A stretch of DNA of 64,000 bases from Mycolicibacterium parafortuitum (GCF_010725485.1 NZ_AP022598.1:5146001-5210000), one strand, 5' to 3'. Counted from the first letter of the stretch, positions 44,461-53,688 are shown. Made by a program: numbers and translations. Notes: a model not told the origin generated them from the letters alone.

Positions 44461-45147
44461 ATGATGACAACTCGACGGAAGACAGCCGCGGTCGCGGGAA
44501 TCGCCGCGGTGGCCATCTTCGGTGCCGCGTGCTCCAGCGAAGAAGCCGGGAACACCGCCTCGTCGGCCACGAGCTCGGCGGCCTCGGCGATGGAATCGGC
44601 CACCAGCGAGATGACCACGTCCTCGGGTGCCCCGATGGCTGATCCCGCGTCCGGCCTCGTCGGCGCCGGGTGCGCGGCCTACGCCGAGCAGGTTCCCGAG
44701 GGTCCGGGTTCGGTGGCGGGCATGTCGGCCGAGCCGGTCACGGTGGCCGCGTCCAACAACCCGATGCTGAAAACCCTGTCCCAGGCGCTGTCCGGCCAGC
44801 TCAACCCGGACGTGAACCTGGTCGAGACGCTCGACGGCGACCAGTTCACCGTGTTCGCGCCGACCGACGACGCGTTCGCCAAGCTCGACCCGGCCACGAT
44901 CGAGACCCTCAAGACCGATTCGGCCATGCTCACCGACATCCTGACCTACCACGTCGTCCCGGGCCAGGCCGCTCCCGACGCCGTCGCCGGCGAGCACACC
45001 ACGGTGCAGGGCGCGCCCCTGACCGTGACCGGCGCCGGAAACGACCTGATGGTCAACAACGCCGGACTGGTGTGCGGCGGCGTCAAGACCGCCAACGCCA
45101 CCGTCTACATGATCGACACCGTCCTGATGCCCCCCGCCGCCAATTGA
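44461..45147 (+). CDS. mpt83: MPT83-like surface lipoprotein, fasciclin domain
   Basis: Predicted 228-residue lipoprotein. The signal peptide ends in a lipobox (FGAA-C, Cys at about residue 22), then a Ser/Ala-rich linker to about residue 65, then a FAS1 fasciclin domain with [31 protein letters not shown] and [12 protein letters not shown]. The sequence is close to recalled M. tuberculosis MPT83 throughout. It should be anchored at the outer side of the membrane and face the envelope. The ATG at 44461 is immediately followed by a second ATG. It is the first gene of the pair with mpt70, 26 bases upstream. Confidence 0.93.
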   Translation: MMTTRRKTAAVAGIAAVAIFGAACSSEEAGNTASSATSSAASAMESATSEMTTSSGAPMADPASGLVGAGCAAYAEQVPEGPGSVAGMSAEPVTVAASNNPMLKTLSQALSGQLNPDVNLVETLDGDQFTVFAPTDDAFAKLDPATIETLKTDSAMLTDILTYHVVPGQAAPDAVAGEHTTVQGAPLTVTGAGNDLMVNNAGLVCGGVKTANATVYMIDTVLMPPAAN

Positions 45148-45173
45148 TCACTGCTGGAAAGGATTCCATTCAC

Positions 45174-45758
45174 ATGATGTTCTCGAAGATCTCACTGGCA
45201 GGTGCGGGCCTGGCCGTCGCGGCGGCCGCCGGCTTGTCGTTCGGCACGGCGGCGACGGCCTCGGCCGCTCCCGTCGGACCCGGCTGCGCGGCCTACGCCC
45301 AGCAGGTGCCCGACGGCCCGGGTTCGGTGGCGGGCATGTCGACCTCACCGGTCACGGTGGCCGCGTCCAACAACCCGCTGCTGACCACGCTCACCCAGGC
45401 GGTGTCCGGTCAGCTCAACCCTGACGTGAACCTGGTCGAGACGCTCGACGGCGGCCAGTTCACCGTGTTCGCGCCGACCGACGAGGCGTTCGCCAAGCTC
45501 GACCCGGCCACGATCGAAGCCCTGAAGACCGATTCGGCGCTGCTCACCGACATCCTGACCTACCACGTGGTCCCGGGTCAGGCAGCTCCCGACGCCGTCG
45601 TCGGCGAGCACACCACGGTGGAGGGCGCACCCGTGACGGTCACCGGCGGTGGGGACCATCTGATGGTCAACAACGCGTCGGTGGTGTGCGGCGGGGTACA
45701 GACCGCCAACGCGACGGTCTACCTGATCGACACCGTGCTGCTTCCTCCCGCGCGGTGA
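45174..45758 (+). CDS. mpt70: MPT70-like secreted fasciclin protein
   Basis: Predicted 194-residue secreted protein. The cleavable signal peptide ends near [10 protein letters not shown], with no lipobox, followed by one FAS1 domain ([45 protein letters not shown]). It is nearly identical to the mpt83 domain, which shows tandem gene duplication. M. tuberculosis has dipZ between the two genes, whereas here they are separated by only 26 bases with a GGAAAGG ribosome site, so they are probably cotranscribed from the SigK-like promoter. Confidence 0.92.
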   Translation: MMFSKISLAGAGLAVAAAAGLSFGTAATASAAPVGPGCAAYAQQVPDGPGSVAGMSTSPVTVAASNNPLLTTLTQAVSGQLNPDVNLVETLDGGQFTVFAPTDEAFAKLDPATIEALKTDSALLTDILTYHVVPGQAAPDAVVGEHTTVEGAPVTVTGGGDHLMVNNASVVCGGVQTANATVYLIDTVLLPPAR

Positions 45759-45765
45759 CAGCGGC

Positions 45766-45800
45766 CTTCCCGCCCGGCTCAGTGCGAGCCGGGCGGGAAG
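45766..45800. terminator. strong bidirectional hairpin terminator
   Basis: CTTCCCGCCCGGCTC, a 5-base loop AGTGC, and GAGCCGGGCGGGAAG make a perfect 15-bp stem between the convergent ends of mpt70 and the allantoinase-like gene, whose stop codon is at the loop. There is no T-tract, as is common for mycobacterial terminators. It is the strongest hairpin seen in the window. Confidence 0.8.
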
Positions 45801-46705
45801 TGCTCGATCCAGTGCCGGGCGATGTCGACGCGGCGCGCGATCCATACGCCTTCGTGCGACTGCACATGGTCGAGGAAACGTTCCAGTGCCGCGGCGCGCG
45901 CCGGCCGGCCGGCCAGGCGGCAGTGCAGTCCGACCGACAGCATCTTCGGTGCGCCGTCTGTCCCCTCGGCGTAGAGCACGTCGAACGCATCGCGCAGATG
46001 CGCGAAGAACTGCTCACCGCTGGGGAATCCGCCCGGGCTCGCGAACCGCATGTCATTGGTGTCCAGCGTGTAGGGCACGACCAGGTGGTCGGTGTCGGCC
46101 ACCCGGGTCCAGTAGGGCAGGTCGTCGGCGTAGGAGTCCGAGTCGTAGAGGAACCCGCCGTGTTCGACGACCAGTTGCCGGGTCTGCGGAGAATCCCGTC
46201 CGGTGTACCAGCCCAGCGGCGTCGAACCGGTCAGCTCGGTGATCAGCGCCACGGCCTCGGCCAGGTGGGCGCGTTCGACCTCGGGTTCGACGAGTTGGTA
46301 ACTGATCCAACGCAACCCGTGACAGGCGATCTCGTCACCGCGGTGACGGAATGCCGCGACGGCCTCCGGGTTGCGGGCCAGCGCCATCGCGACGCCGAAG
46401 ATCGTCAACGGCAGGCCGCGGCGGTCGAATGCGCGCAGCACCCGCCACAACCCGGCCCGCGAGCCGTATTCGTACAGCGATTCCATGCTCATGTGCCGGT
46501 TGGGGAAGGCTTGGGCGCCAACGATTTCCGAGAGGAAGGTCTCCGATGCCGGGTCGCCGTGCAGGACGCTGTTCTCGGCGCCCTCCTCGTAGTTCAGGAC
46601 GAACTGGACCGCGATCCTCGCGCCGCCCGGCCAGCACGGATCGGGGGGATTGCGGCCGTAGCCGACCATGTCCCGTGGGTAGTCGTCGGCCGGCCGGTCG
46701 GTCAT
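45779..46705 (-). CDS. puuE: polysaccharide-deacetylase-fold allantoinase (PuuE type)
   Basis: Predicted 308-residue hydrolase. The start DYPRDMVGYGRNPPDPCWPG and the blocks FVLNYEEGAENSVLHGD, RHMSMESLYEYGSRAGLWR and GWYTGRDSPQTRQLVVEHGG are characteristic of PuuE allantoinase, the metal-independent enzyme of the NodB fold that opens the allantoin ring. The usual use is purine degradation for nitrogen. No other ureide genes are adjacent, so the link is based on family alone. The ATG at 46705 gives MTDRPADDYPRD; ATG at 46726 would add seven residues. It is divergent from the photolyase gene. Confidence 0.88.
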   Translation of the reverse strand: MTDRPADDYPRDMVGYGRNPPDPCWPGGARIAVQFVLNYEEGAENSVLHGDPASETFLSEIVGAQAFPNRHMSMESLYEYGSRAGLWRVLRAFDRRGLPLTIFGVAMALARNPEAVAAFRHRGDEIACHGLRWISYQLVEPEVERAHLAEAVALITELTGSTPLGWYTGRDSPQTRQLVVEHGGFLYDSDSYADDLPYWTRVADTDHLVVPYTLDTNDMRFASPGGFPSGEQFFAHLRDAFDVLYAEGTDGAPKMLSVGLHCRLAGRPARAAALERFLDHVQSHEGVWIARRVDIARHWIEHFPPGSH

Positions 46706-46833
46706 CCAGGCATTGTGGCAGTTCATCGGTCGACTTTCGCGATGACGGTTTCGGTGTGACGTAGAGGATGACCCTTTCGTCAGAATCCACCGACCGGGGT
46801 TTCTCCGACGGGGATCGCGGGCAGCTTCATGGC

Positions 46834-48177
46834 ATGCCCGCCGTGCTGTGGTTCCGCCGCGATCTGCGGCTCGCCGACCTGCCCGCGCTGCTGGCGGCCG
46901 CTGACGAGGACGGCGACGTGCTGGCCTGCTATGTGCTCGACCCACGGCTGGAAGCGTCGGCGGGGGCGCGGCGGCTGCAGTACCTCTACGACGCGCTGCG
47001 CGACCTGCGCGACGGTCTGGACGGGCGCCTGCTGGTGACCCGGGGGGATCCGCGGACACGGATCCCCGAGGTGGTCAGGTCGGTGGGCGCGGCGTCGGTA
47101 CATGTGTCAGAGGACTTCACGCCGTTCGGGATGCGCCGTGACGAGCAGGTGCGCGACGCGCTCGGTGACGGCGTCGACTGGGTGGCGACGGGATCGCCCT
47201 ACCTGGTGTCCCCGGGGCGGGTCACCAAAACCGACGGGACCCCGTACAAGGTGTTCACGCCGTTCTTCGACGCATGGCGCCGGCACGGATGGCGCTCCCC
47301 CGCCGAGTCGGGCCGCGATTCGGCGCGCTGGATCGACCCCGCCGACGTGTCCGGCGTCGCCGGGGTGGGCGACATCCCCGACGCCGGCGAAACCCTCGAC
47401 CTGCCTGCCGGCGAGCAGGCCGCGCGCACGCAGTGGCGCGCGTTCGTCGAGGACGGTCTGGCCGGGTACGCCGACGACCGCAATCGGCCCGACCTCGCCG
47501 CCACCAGCAGGATGTCGGCACACCTGAAGTTCGGTGCCATCCATCCGCGCACCCTGGCCGTCGACCTGGGCCGGGGCAAGGGCGGGCAGGCGTACCTGCG
47601 CGAGTTGGCGTTCCGTGATTTCTACGCCTCGGCGGTCACCCACTGGCCGCGCAGCACCTGGTGGAACTTCAACACCGCGTTCGATGCGATCGAGGTCGAC
47701 GACGGCTCGGACGCGCAGGCGGCGTTCGAGGCGTGGAAGGCCGGCCGCACCGGCTACCCGATCGTCGACGCCGGGATGCGCCAGCTGCGCGAGTCCGGGT
47801 TCGTGCACAACCGGGTGCGGATGATCGTCGCGTCGTTCTTGGTCAAGGATCTGCACCTGCCGTGGCAGTGGGGCGCGCGCTGGTTCCTCGATCAGCTGGT
47901 CGACGGCGACATGGCCAACAACCAGCACGGCTGGCAGTGGGCGGCCGGGTGCGGCACCGACGCGGCGCCGTACTTCCGGGTGTTCAACCCCACCACCCAG
48001 GGCAAGAAGTTCGACCCGTCCGGGGTGTATGTCAAACGCTGGGTGCCCGAACTCGCCGACGTCGCCGATGTGCACAACCTCGACGCCGACCGGCCCGAGG
48101 ACTATCCGCAACCGATCGTGGATCACGGCCAGGAACGTGAGGAAGCGCTGCGCCGGTACAACGCCATTCGGGGCTGA
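46834..48177 (+). CDS. phr: deoxyribodipyrimidine photolyase
   Basis: Predicted 447-residue FAD-dependent DNA repair enzyme that splits cyclobutane pyrimidine dimers with blue light. The N-terminal antenna domain starts PAVLWFRRDLRLADLPALL. The C-terminal FAD domain has ATSRMSAHLKFGAIHPRTL, PIVDAGMRQLRESGFVHNR, RMIVASFLVKDLHLPWQWG and QWAAGCGTDAAPYFRVFNP. The ATG at 46834 gives the standard start; the longer frame upstream adds 22 residues with no homology. The 128-base divergent region to the allantoinase gene shows no clear regulatory motif. M. tuberculosis lacks a photolyase here. Confidence 0.94.
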   Translation: MPAVLWFRRDLRLADLPALLAAADEDGDVLACYVLDPRLEASAGARRLQYLYDALRDLRDGLDGRLLVTRGDPRTRIPEVVRSVGAASVHVSEDFTPFGMRRDEQVRDALGDGVDWVATGSPYLVSPGRVTKTDGTPYKVFTPFFDAWRRHGWRSPAESGRDSARWIDPADVSGVAGVGDIPDAGETLDLPAGEQAARTQWRAFVEDGLAGYADDRNRPDLAATSRMSAHLKFGAIHPRTLAVDLGRGKGGQAYLRELAFRDFYASAVTHWPRSTWWNFNTAFDAIEVDDGSDAQAAFEAWKAGRTGYPIVDAGMRQLRESGFVHNRVRMIVASFLVKDLHLPWQWGARWFLDQLVDGDMANNQHGWQWAAGCGTDAAPYFRVFNPTTQGKKFDPSGVYVKRWVPELADVADVHNLDADRPEDYPQPIVDHGQEREEALRRYNAIRG

Positions 48178-48190
48178 GCCTCCGGGACGG

Positions 48191-49039
48191 CTACTTCAGC
48201 GTCTGGCCGGCGTCCACCGGCAGCGCGACGCCGGTCAGATACCGGCCGGTCGGTCCACACAGATAGACCATCGCGTCACTGACGTCGCGCGGTTCCATCA
48301 TCGGCAGCTGCAGCAGCGCCTGCTGCGCGAGGCTGAACGACGGGTGCGCACCTGCCCACTCGGCCATCGCCTCATTGAGCACCATCGGGGTGGCCACGCC
48401 GCCCGGATGCACGGAGTTGACCCGGATGTTCTTTTCGGCCAGCGAGCGCGCGAAGTGCCGCATCAACCCGATCACGCCGTGCTTGGCCGCGGTGTAACCG
48501 GCGGCGCCGTGGTTCATCGTGCCGAACTCGGTGCTGACCGAGGTGAAGCCGGCCGCGGAGCTGGTGATCACGATCGCGCCGCCGTCGGGGTTGCGCAACA
48601 GGGCGGGCAGCGCGGCGTCGATGGTGAAGTACACGCCGTTGAGCATCACGGCGATCGCGTCGGTGAACGCGGTGATGTCGTTGCCCTGCGAGCCGGCCGC
48701 GGGCAGGATGCCGGCGTTGGCGAGGACGTAGTCGAGTCGGCCGAACTGCGCGACACCATCGGCCACCACCGCGGTCAGCCGGTCGCGGTCGCGGACGTCG
48801 GCCTGCGCGGCGACGATGCGGCGGCCGGTCTTCTCCACCAGCCGCGAGGTCTCCTCGAGGTCTTCCGGCGTGGCCATCGGGTAGGCGACCGAATCAAGCT
48901 GGGCGCAGATGTCGACGGCGATGACATCGGCACCTTCTTCGGCGAAGCGGACCGCATGCGCGCGGCCCTGGCCCCGGGCCGCGCCGGTGACCAGCACGAC
49001 CTTGCCGTCGAAGATCCCGGGGGAAGACTCAGCCGTCAT
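48191..49039 (-). CDS. mycofactocin-coupled SDR oxidoreductase
   Basis: Predicted 282-residue dehydrogenase. It has the cofactor site VVLVTGAARGQGRAHAVRFA, the long insertion DICAQLDSVAYPMATPEDLE and SRLVEKTGRRIVAAQADVRD that marks the mycofactocin-coupled subgroup, NAGILPAAG, the Ser region ITSSAAGF and YTAAKHGVIG. In this group the bound NAD is not freely exchanged and electrons leave through mycofactocin. Substrates are usually alcohols. It ends 14 bases from the photolyase stop, convergent, and is divergent from the DUF2631 gene. Confidence 0.9.
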   Translation of the reverse strand: MTAESSPGIFDGKVVLVTGAARGQGRAHAVRFAEEGADVIAVDICAQLDSVAYPMATPEDLEETSRLVEKTGRRIVAAQADVRDRDRLTAVVADGVAQFGRLDYVLANAGILPAAGSQGNDITAFTDAIAVMLNGVYFTIDAALPALLRNPDGGAIVITSSAAGFTSVSTEFGTMNHGAAGYTAAKHGVIGLMRHFARSLAEKNIRVNSVHPGGVATPMVLNEAMAEWAGAHPSFSLAQQALLQLPMMEPRDVSDAMVYLCGPTGRYLTGVALPVDAGQTLK

Positions 49040-49152
49040 GAGCGGTCAGCCTACTGGCCGCAAACCCCGGCTCTACGGCGGCGCGTAGTAGAGCTGTGTC
49101 AGAATGTCGGCCAGGAACACGCACGACCATCGAAGACCCTGAGGAGCCAGCT

Positions 49153-49407
49153 GTGGCAAGCACCGAGGTGGAACGACACACCGGCGTCGACGTCGAAGAC
49201 GTGCCGTCCGCGGAATGGGGCTGGTCGTCGGGCAGCGTGCGGGGCTACCAGATCGGCGGCGTGCTGGCCGCGGCGTTCCTGCTCGCGATGATGCACGGCA
49301 ACCACACGGGCCGGGTCGAGGACCTGTTCCTGATCGGGTTCGCCCTGTTCGTGCTCGGGTTCGTCGCGCGCAGCGTCTACACCACGCGCAACCCCGACAC
49401 TCGTTAA
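49153..49407 (+). CDS. small membrane protein, DUF2631
   Basis: Predicted 84-residue protein with two membrane helices, about residues 32-47 ([16 protein letters not shown]) and 55-73 ([19 protein letters not shown]), after a soluble N-terminus containing [16 protein letters not shown]. This is the DUF2631 family of actinobacteria (Rv2876 in M. tuberculosis, also after mpt70). The GTG at 49153 has GAGGAG eight bases upstream. The function is unknown. Its stop overlaps the convergent next gene by four bases. Confidence 0.85.
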   Translation: MASTEVERHTGVDVEDVPSAEWGWSSGSVRGYQIGGVLAAAFLLAMMHGNHTGRVEDLFLIGFALFVLGFVARSVYTTRNPDTR

Positions 49408-49994
49408 CGTCCCGCGACCGGCAGCAGGTCGGCGCCGTCGAGTGGGTACCACAGCGCGGCGCTGACGAAGGTCTCGACGGTCGCCTCCGGCGGCGTCTGC
49501 CCGATCGCGCGCAGCGCACCCACCTTGAAAGCCCGCGCGGCAGCGCTGGCGCGGTGCCAGACGCGCTCGAACCTGTCGTCTGCGCCGACCCCGGAGACGT
49601 CGCCCCATACGGTGATCTCGGTACGTCCCGCTTCGAGGAGCCGATGCAGCTCGCGGCGTATCCCGGCGTCCCGCCGCACCAACTGCGCGTCGACGGCGAC
49701 CGCCGCACACGGTCGGCGCACCAGATCGGGCGCTGATTCGCTCGGCGCGACCGCTTCGCTGCGCACCCCGAGGATCGTCAGCGGCCGGATGTCGGCCTCG
49801 GCGGGAACCAGCACGGTGACCTGCCAGCCGGCCCGAACCCGGTCGCACAGCCAGCCGCCGGCCGCCGCCACCACGGCGCCGACGTCGTCGGCGACCACGG
49901 TGAGGTCGTAGGCGTGCAGGGTCTCCCCCGACGGCCGGACACCCGAACCCTTGTTTTCGGACGACCCGAGGTCGTCCACCTCAAACATCGTCAT
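49404..49994 (-). CDS. conserved hypothetical protein
   Basis: Predicted 196-residue cytoplasmic protein that I do not recognise. The first 25 residues ([18 protein letters not shown]) look disordered. The next part has alternating strands and helices ([40 protein letters not shown]), reminiscent of the LmbE or Rossmann-like folds, but without a clear nucleotide motif. A candidate catalytic stretch was not found. It has a shared regulatory motif in the upstream region (50035-50064). Function unknown. Confidence 0.75.
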   Translation of the reverse strand: MTMFEVDDLGSSENKGSGVRPSGETLHAYDLTVVADDVGAVVAAAGGWLCDRVRAGWQVTVLVPAEADIRPLTILGVRSEAVAPSESAPDLVRRPCAAVAVDAQLVRRDAGIRRELHRLLEAGRTEITVWGDVSGVGADDRFERVWHRASAAARAFKVGALRAIGQTPPEATVETFVSAALWYPLDGADLLPVAGR

Positions 49995-50034
49995 CGCGTC
50001 ACCCTTCGGCGCGCGTCACGGCGCGCTCCAGACA

Positions 50035-50064
50035 GCGTGACATTTACGATCTGATCTGTAAAGT
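50035..50064. promoter_or_regulatory. shared 30-base element, copy 1
   Basis: GCGTGACATT, 12 bases, TGTAAAGT appears upstream of the hypothetical gene starting at 49994. An identical arrangement with the same 12-base spacing occurs at 59541. This copy contains an inverted repeat TTTAC-N10-GTAAA. On the plus strand GTGACA and TAAAGT are 16 bases apart, like a promoter, but no plus-strand gene follows here, so an operator is more likely. Confidence 0.45.
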
Positions 50065-50127
50065 ATCGAATCGATCTCGGCGGACCGCCGCCACGCGAAA
50101 CCGAGTTCCGCATAAGCGGTTCCGCTG

Positions 50128-51576
50128 CTACAGCGCCGGCGCGGGCGGCATCGCCGTCTGGACGGGTGTCAAGTCGTCGGGCAGTCCGGCGGCCTTGCGG
50201 ATCTCGCGGAACGAGGCGATCAGGGCATCGGTCGCCTCGTGTGGATCCTTCAGCGTCCGGTCGTCGGTCAGCACCGAGATGGAGAGCTGATCGACGTAGC
50301 TCCACACGGTGATGTTCATGCCGCTGCCCGCCACGATCGGGCCCACCGAGTAGATCTCGTCGATCACGGCACCCTCCATCCGACCCCGTTCACGTGGGCC
50401 GGGAACGTTGGAGATCGTCAGGTTCATGACCATCGCCGACTCCACCCGGCGGCCCTGCATCCGGAAGATCCGCGGAGTGGTGGCCGGCGGCAGATAGGTC
50501 AGCCACTGTGGGAGCAGGGTGGGGCCGAGCAGGCTGTGGTTCTCCTTGGCGATCGCCGTCGACGTCGCGGTGAGCTTGACCCGTTCCAACGGGTCTTCGA
50601 TATGCACCGGCAAAGACGGTGTCATGTAGGTGAATTCGTTTCCGACCAGCCGATCCGGCGAAGGGTTGAAGCTCACCGGCACGCCGGCGATCAACGGGTA
50701 GCTGGCATGCCCGTCGTAGGTCATCTGCAGCGCGCGCAGCGCACCGGCCGCGGTGGCCAGGACCAGGTCGTTGAGGGTGACGCCGAGGTGGCGGGCCGTC
50801 TCCTTGACGTCGGCCAGCGCGAGCGGCGCGGTCGCGAAGCGGCGACCCGGTGTGACGACGTGGTTGATGAACGTCGGCGGCGGCGCGAAATTCTTGGCCA
50901 GATCCGGATTGCGCCCGCGCTCCCTGGCCTTCCGGCGCACCCGCTTCACCGACCTGACGGTCTCGTTCATCAACGACGGCAACCGGCGCAGCTGACGGGC
51001 GTGGTCCCGCGCCGCGCCCTTGAGCAGGTTGGCTCGTGCGGTGGAGTCGGGGCGGACCGCCGCGAGCGCACCGCCGATCTCCGGTTCCTGCGGCTGGATC
51101 GTCATCGCCAGCTGGTTGGCCGACGCCATCCCGTCGGCGAGCACGTGGTGCACCTTATGGATCACGGCAATTTTATTGCCCGCCAACCCTTCTGCGATGT
51201 ACATCTCCCACAGGGGACGGTTGCGATCCAGCGGGGTGCCGGCGATCTCACCGATCAGCTGGTCGAGCTCACGCCGCCCGCCCGGGGCCGGAACCTGCGC
51301 CCGGCGGATGTGGTAGTCGACGTCGATCTCGGCGTTCTGCACCCACATCGGGTGATGGAACTTCAGCGGAATGTCGACCAGCTGATATCGCAGCGGAGCC
51401 AGCGCGTGCAGCCTCGGCAGTGCGGCACGGCGGAACAGTTCGAAGCTGTAGTCCTCGATGTTCGACACGTCGAGCACGCCGATCTTGAGCGTGTGCATGT
51501 GGATCTCGGGGGTCTCGCTGTAGAGCATCATCGCGTCCACGCCGTTGAGCCGTCGCACGCTCACCCCCTGTTCCAC
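50128..51576 (-). CDS. wax ester synthase/diacylglycerol acyltransferase (WS/DGAT)
   Basis: Predicted 482-residue acyltransferase that makes triacylglycerol or wax esters from acyl-CoA. The active-site motif HHxxxDG appears in IHKVHHVLADGMASANQL. The N-terminal NGVDAMMLYSETPE and the C-terminal NLTISNVPGPRERG and WSYVDQLSISVLTDDRTL are typical of the mycobacterial Tgs family. It is peripheral at the membrane. The start is a GTG at 51576 or a few codons later. The 138-base divergent region upstream contains an inverted repeat. Adjacent lipid-related genes (TesB, LLM, acyl-CoA dehydrogenase) fit acyl metabolism. Confidence 0.92.
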   Translation of the reverse strand: MEQGVSVRRLNGVDAMMLYSETPEIHMHTLKIGVLDVSNIEDYSFELFRRAALPRLHALAPLRYQLVDIPLKFHHPMWVQNAEIDVDYHIRRAQVPAPGGRRELDQLIGEIAGTPLDRNRPLWEMYIAEGLAGNKIAVIHKVHHVLADGMASANQLAMTIQPQEPEIGGALAAVRPDSTARANLLKGAARDHARQLRRLPSLMNETVRSVKRVRRKARERGRNPDLAKNFAPPPTFINHVVTPGRRFATAPLALADVKETARHLGVTLNDLVLATAAGALRALQMTYDGHASYPLIAGVPVSFNPSPDRLVGNEFTYMTPSLPVHIEDPLERVKLTATSTAIAKENHSLLGPTLLPQWLTYLPPATTPRIFRMQGRRVESAMVMNLTISNVPGPRERGRMEGAVIDEIYSVGPIVAGSGMNITVWSYVDQLSISVLTDDRTLKDPHEATDALIASFREIRKAAGLPDDLTPVQTAMPPAPAL

Positions 51577-51641
51577 CGGTGCAACTGATACTCCTTGTTA
51601 GCAGAAACCGCGCAGTTGAGCATCACAGCGATACCCGTCAA

Positions 51642-51665
51642 TGACAATTCGCGAACAATTTGTCA
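51642..51665. promoter_or_regulatory. inverted repeat in the WS/DGAT divergent region
   Basis: TGACAA (51642-51647) and TTGTCA (51660-51665) flank a 12-base centre that contains the 8-bp palindrome TTCGCGAA. It is about 50-70 bases from both divergent start codons, in an AT-richer patch, and looks like a two-fold symmetric operator. Confidence 0.45.
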
Positions 51666-51714
51666 GCATGGTCGCGATGACACCGACGAAAGCCGTTGAC
51701 CCCGGGACTCTTCG

Positions 51715-52386
51715 ATGAGCCTGGTGGCCGGCCGCGGCCCGCTCAGCGGCGACCGGGCCGGGCGGTTCAGCCCGCCGGTCACCGGCGACCTGGTCTACAT
51801 CGAGCCGCACCCGAGACGGGTGCGGGCGGTGCGCGACGGCCGCACGGTGATCGACACCGAGGCGGTGATGATGGTGCACCGCCGTGGAGCGCCGCTGAGC
51901 TACGCGTTCGCCGCGACCGACGTCGGCGACCTGCCCACCTCCCCGGTGCCCGAGGCACCCGAGTTCGTCACCGTGCCGTGGACGGCCGCGGACACCTGGT
52001 TCGAGGAGGGACGACAGCTCGTGCATTACCCACCCAACCCGTATCACCGGGTGGACTGCCGGCCTACCAGCCGCACGCTCTGCGTGCGCGCGGCCGACGT
52101 CACCCTGGTCGACACCGCCGACACCACGATCCTGTTCGAGACGGCGTTGCCGCCACGACTGTACGTGCACCCGTCGGCGGTGCGCACCGAGCTGCTGCAG
52201 CGCTCGGAGACGTCGTCGTACTGCAACTACAAGGGCTACGCGACGTACTGGCACGTGCAGCTCGACGGCACCGTGGTCGAGGATGCGGCCTGGAGCTACG
52301 ACGACCCGCTGCCCGAGAGCACCCCGATCGGCGGCTTTCTCAGCTTCGACGAATCGAAGCTGACGGTGCGGGCGGAGCTGCCGTGA
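51715..52386 (+). CDS. DUF427 domain protein
   Basis: Predicted 223-residue protein with two DUF427-like repeats. The first includes RVRAVRDGRTVIDTEAVMMV and the second ELLQRSETSSYCNYKGYATY, with the conserved CxYKGxAxYW pattern. DUF427 proteins are small beta-rich proteins of unknown function often near lipid genes. The stop codon overlaps the start of the SRPBCC gene (GTGA), so they are coupled. The ATG at 51715 follows the divergent regulatory region. Confidence 0.87.
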   Translation: MSLVAGRGPLSGDRAGRFSPPVTGDLVYIEPHPRRVRAVRDGRTVIDTEAVMMVHRRGAPLSYAFAATDVGDLPTSPVPEAPEFVTVPWTAADTWFEEGRQLVHYPPNPYHRVDCRPTSRTLCVRAADVTLVDTADTTILFETALPPRLYVHPSAVRTELLQRSETSSYCNYKGYATYWHVQLDGTVVEDAAWSYDDPLPESTPIGGFLSFDESKLTVRAELP

Positions 52387-52871
52387 CCCGCTGGCATGCC
52401 CTCGACGAGGCGGACGCCGGATTCCTGGACACCGCGCCGCACGTGTTCCGCTACGAGATGCATTACGACGCAACGCCGGAACAGGTGTGGGAATCGCTGC
52501 AGTCCGACGAGTCGCTGGCCGCCTGGGGTGACACGATCGGGTCGTTGACCTGGACGTCGCCGCGCCCGTTCGGCATCGGAGCCACCCGCGAGGTCGGCAC
52601 GGGTCCGATCCGGGTGCGCGAGCGGTTCTTCCGCTGGGACGAGGGGTCTGGCTACTCGTTCTGGGTCTACGAGGCCAACGTCGGCCTGTTCCGCCGCTTC
52701 GCCGAGGACTACCGGGTCGAGCCCGACGGTGACGGGACACGGTTCACCTGGGTGATCGCGCTGGAACCCGTCCGCGCGCTGCGCCTACCGCTCAAGGTGC
52801 TCGCCCCGCTGGTGAAGGCGGCCTTCGCGCGGCCCGCGGCCGACGGAAAGAAGTACTTCGCCACCCGATAG
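52383..52871 (+). CDS. SRPBCC-fold lipid/polyketide-binding-like protein
   Basis: Predicted 162-residue protein of the START/Bet v1-like superfamily. The pattern FRYEMHYDATPEQVWESLQS at the start, then the strands GIGATREVGTGPIRVRERF and GSGYSFWVYEANVGLFRRF, and the long C-terminal helix LRLPLKVLAPLVKAAFA fit the fold. It could bind a hydrophobic ligand or catalyse a cyclase-type reaction. The GTG at 52383 overlaps the previous stop. TesB follows after 12 bases. Confidence 0.8.
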   Translation: MTRWHALDEADAGFLDTAPHVFRYEMHYDATPEQVWESLQSDESLAAWGDTIGSLTWTSPRPFGIGATREVGTGPIRVRERFFRWDEGSGYSFWVYEANVGLFRRFAEDYRVEPDGDGTRFTWVIALEPVRALRLPLKVLAPLVKAAFARPAADGKKYFATR

Positions 52872-52883
52872 GGTCGGCACCTG

Positions 52884-53678
52884 ATGACAGGTGTCAAGTC
52901 CAGCTGGATCGCGCAGCTTCTCCGGTATGAACGTCGCGGCGACACGTTCGTGACCCACCCACGCCAGGTCGCCCCCGGGCAGCGATTGTTCGGCGGGTTG
53001 ATCGCCGCCCAGTCGCTGGCCGCCGCGGGCGCCACCGTCGACCCCGGCAAGCTCCCGCAGTCGCTGCACCTGTACTTCGTCCGCGGGGGTCGCTACGACG
53101 TCGACGTGGAACTGCACGTCGAACGCACGCGGGACGGGCGGTCCTTCGACACCCGCCGGGTCACCGCCGTGCAGCAAGACGCGGTGATCATGGAGATGAT
53201 CGCGTCGTTCCATGTGCCCGAACCGGGCGCCGAGGAGTATCCGCCGCACCGGCCGACGGTCGAGTTCGACGACACCGCGGCCCGGGAACCCGATCTCGAG
53301 TTCGCCGACCTCTTCGAACTGCGCACCCGGCCCGACGACGACAGGCCGTTCGCGATCCCACCGTTCTGGATCCGGGCCCGCGGCGAGGTCGAGGACGATC
53401 CGCTGCTGCGGGCGTGCGCGCTGGCGTTCATGTCCGACATCGGTCCGGTGCCGGTCGCGCATCCGAGCGGCGTGCCACTGCGGCCCGGAGCAGGCCAGGC
53501 CGCGAGCCTGGACCACTCGGTGTGGTTCCACCGCCCGTTCGTGCCGCACGACTGGAACTGCTACGAGGTGCATCCGCTCAACGTCGGTGACTCCCGTGGC
53601 CTGGTGCACGGGTCGCTGTATGACCGCGCGGGCACGCTGATCGCGACAACCACCCAGGAAGCGTTGTGGCGGGTGTAG
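52884..53678 (+). CDS. tesB: acyl-CoA thioesterase II (TesB)
   Basis: Predicted 264-residue double-hotdog thioesterase. The first hotdog contains RLFGGLIAAQSLAAAGATVD and QSLHLYFVRGGRYDVDVELH, and the second has ASLDHSVWFHRPFVPHDWN and SRGLVHGSLYDRAGTLIATT, with the catalytic Asp in LDHSVWFH. It releases free fatty acids from acyl-CoA. It lies in a run of same-strand genes from 51715 to 54699 with short gaps, so cotranscription is likely. Confidence 0.9.
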   Translation: MTGVKSSWIAQLLRYERRGDTFVTHPRQVAPGQRLFGGLIAAQSLAAAGATVDPGKLPQSLHLYFVRGGRYDVDVELHVERTRDGRSFDTRRVTAVQQDAVIMEMIASFHVPEPGAEEYPPHRPTVEFDDTAAREPDLEFADLFELRTRPDDDRPFAIPPFWIRARGEVEDDPLLRACALAFMSDIGPVPVAHPSGVPLRPGAGQAASLDHSVWFHRPFVPHDWNCYEVHPLNVGDSRGLVHGSLYDRAGTLIATTTQEALWRV

Positions 53679-53688
53679 GTTCGGCCTC

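Noticed and set aside
50037..50064. Plus-strand promoter with GTGACA and TAAAGT
   Set aside because: No plus-strand gene follows for 1.6 kb, so it is reported as a shared regulatory element rather than a promoter.
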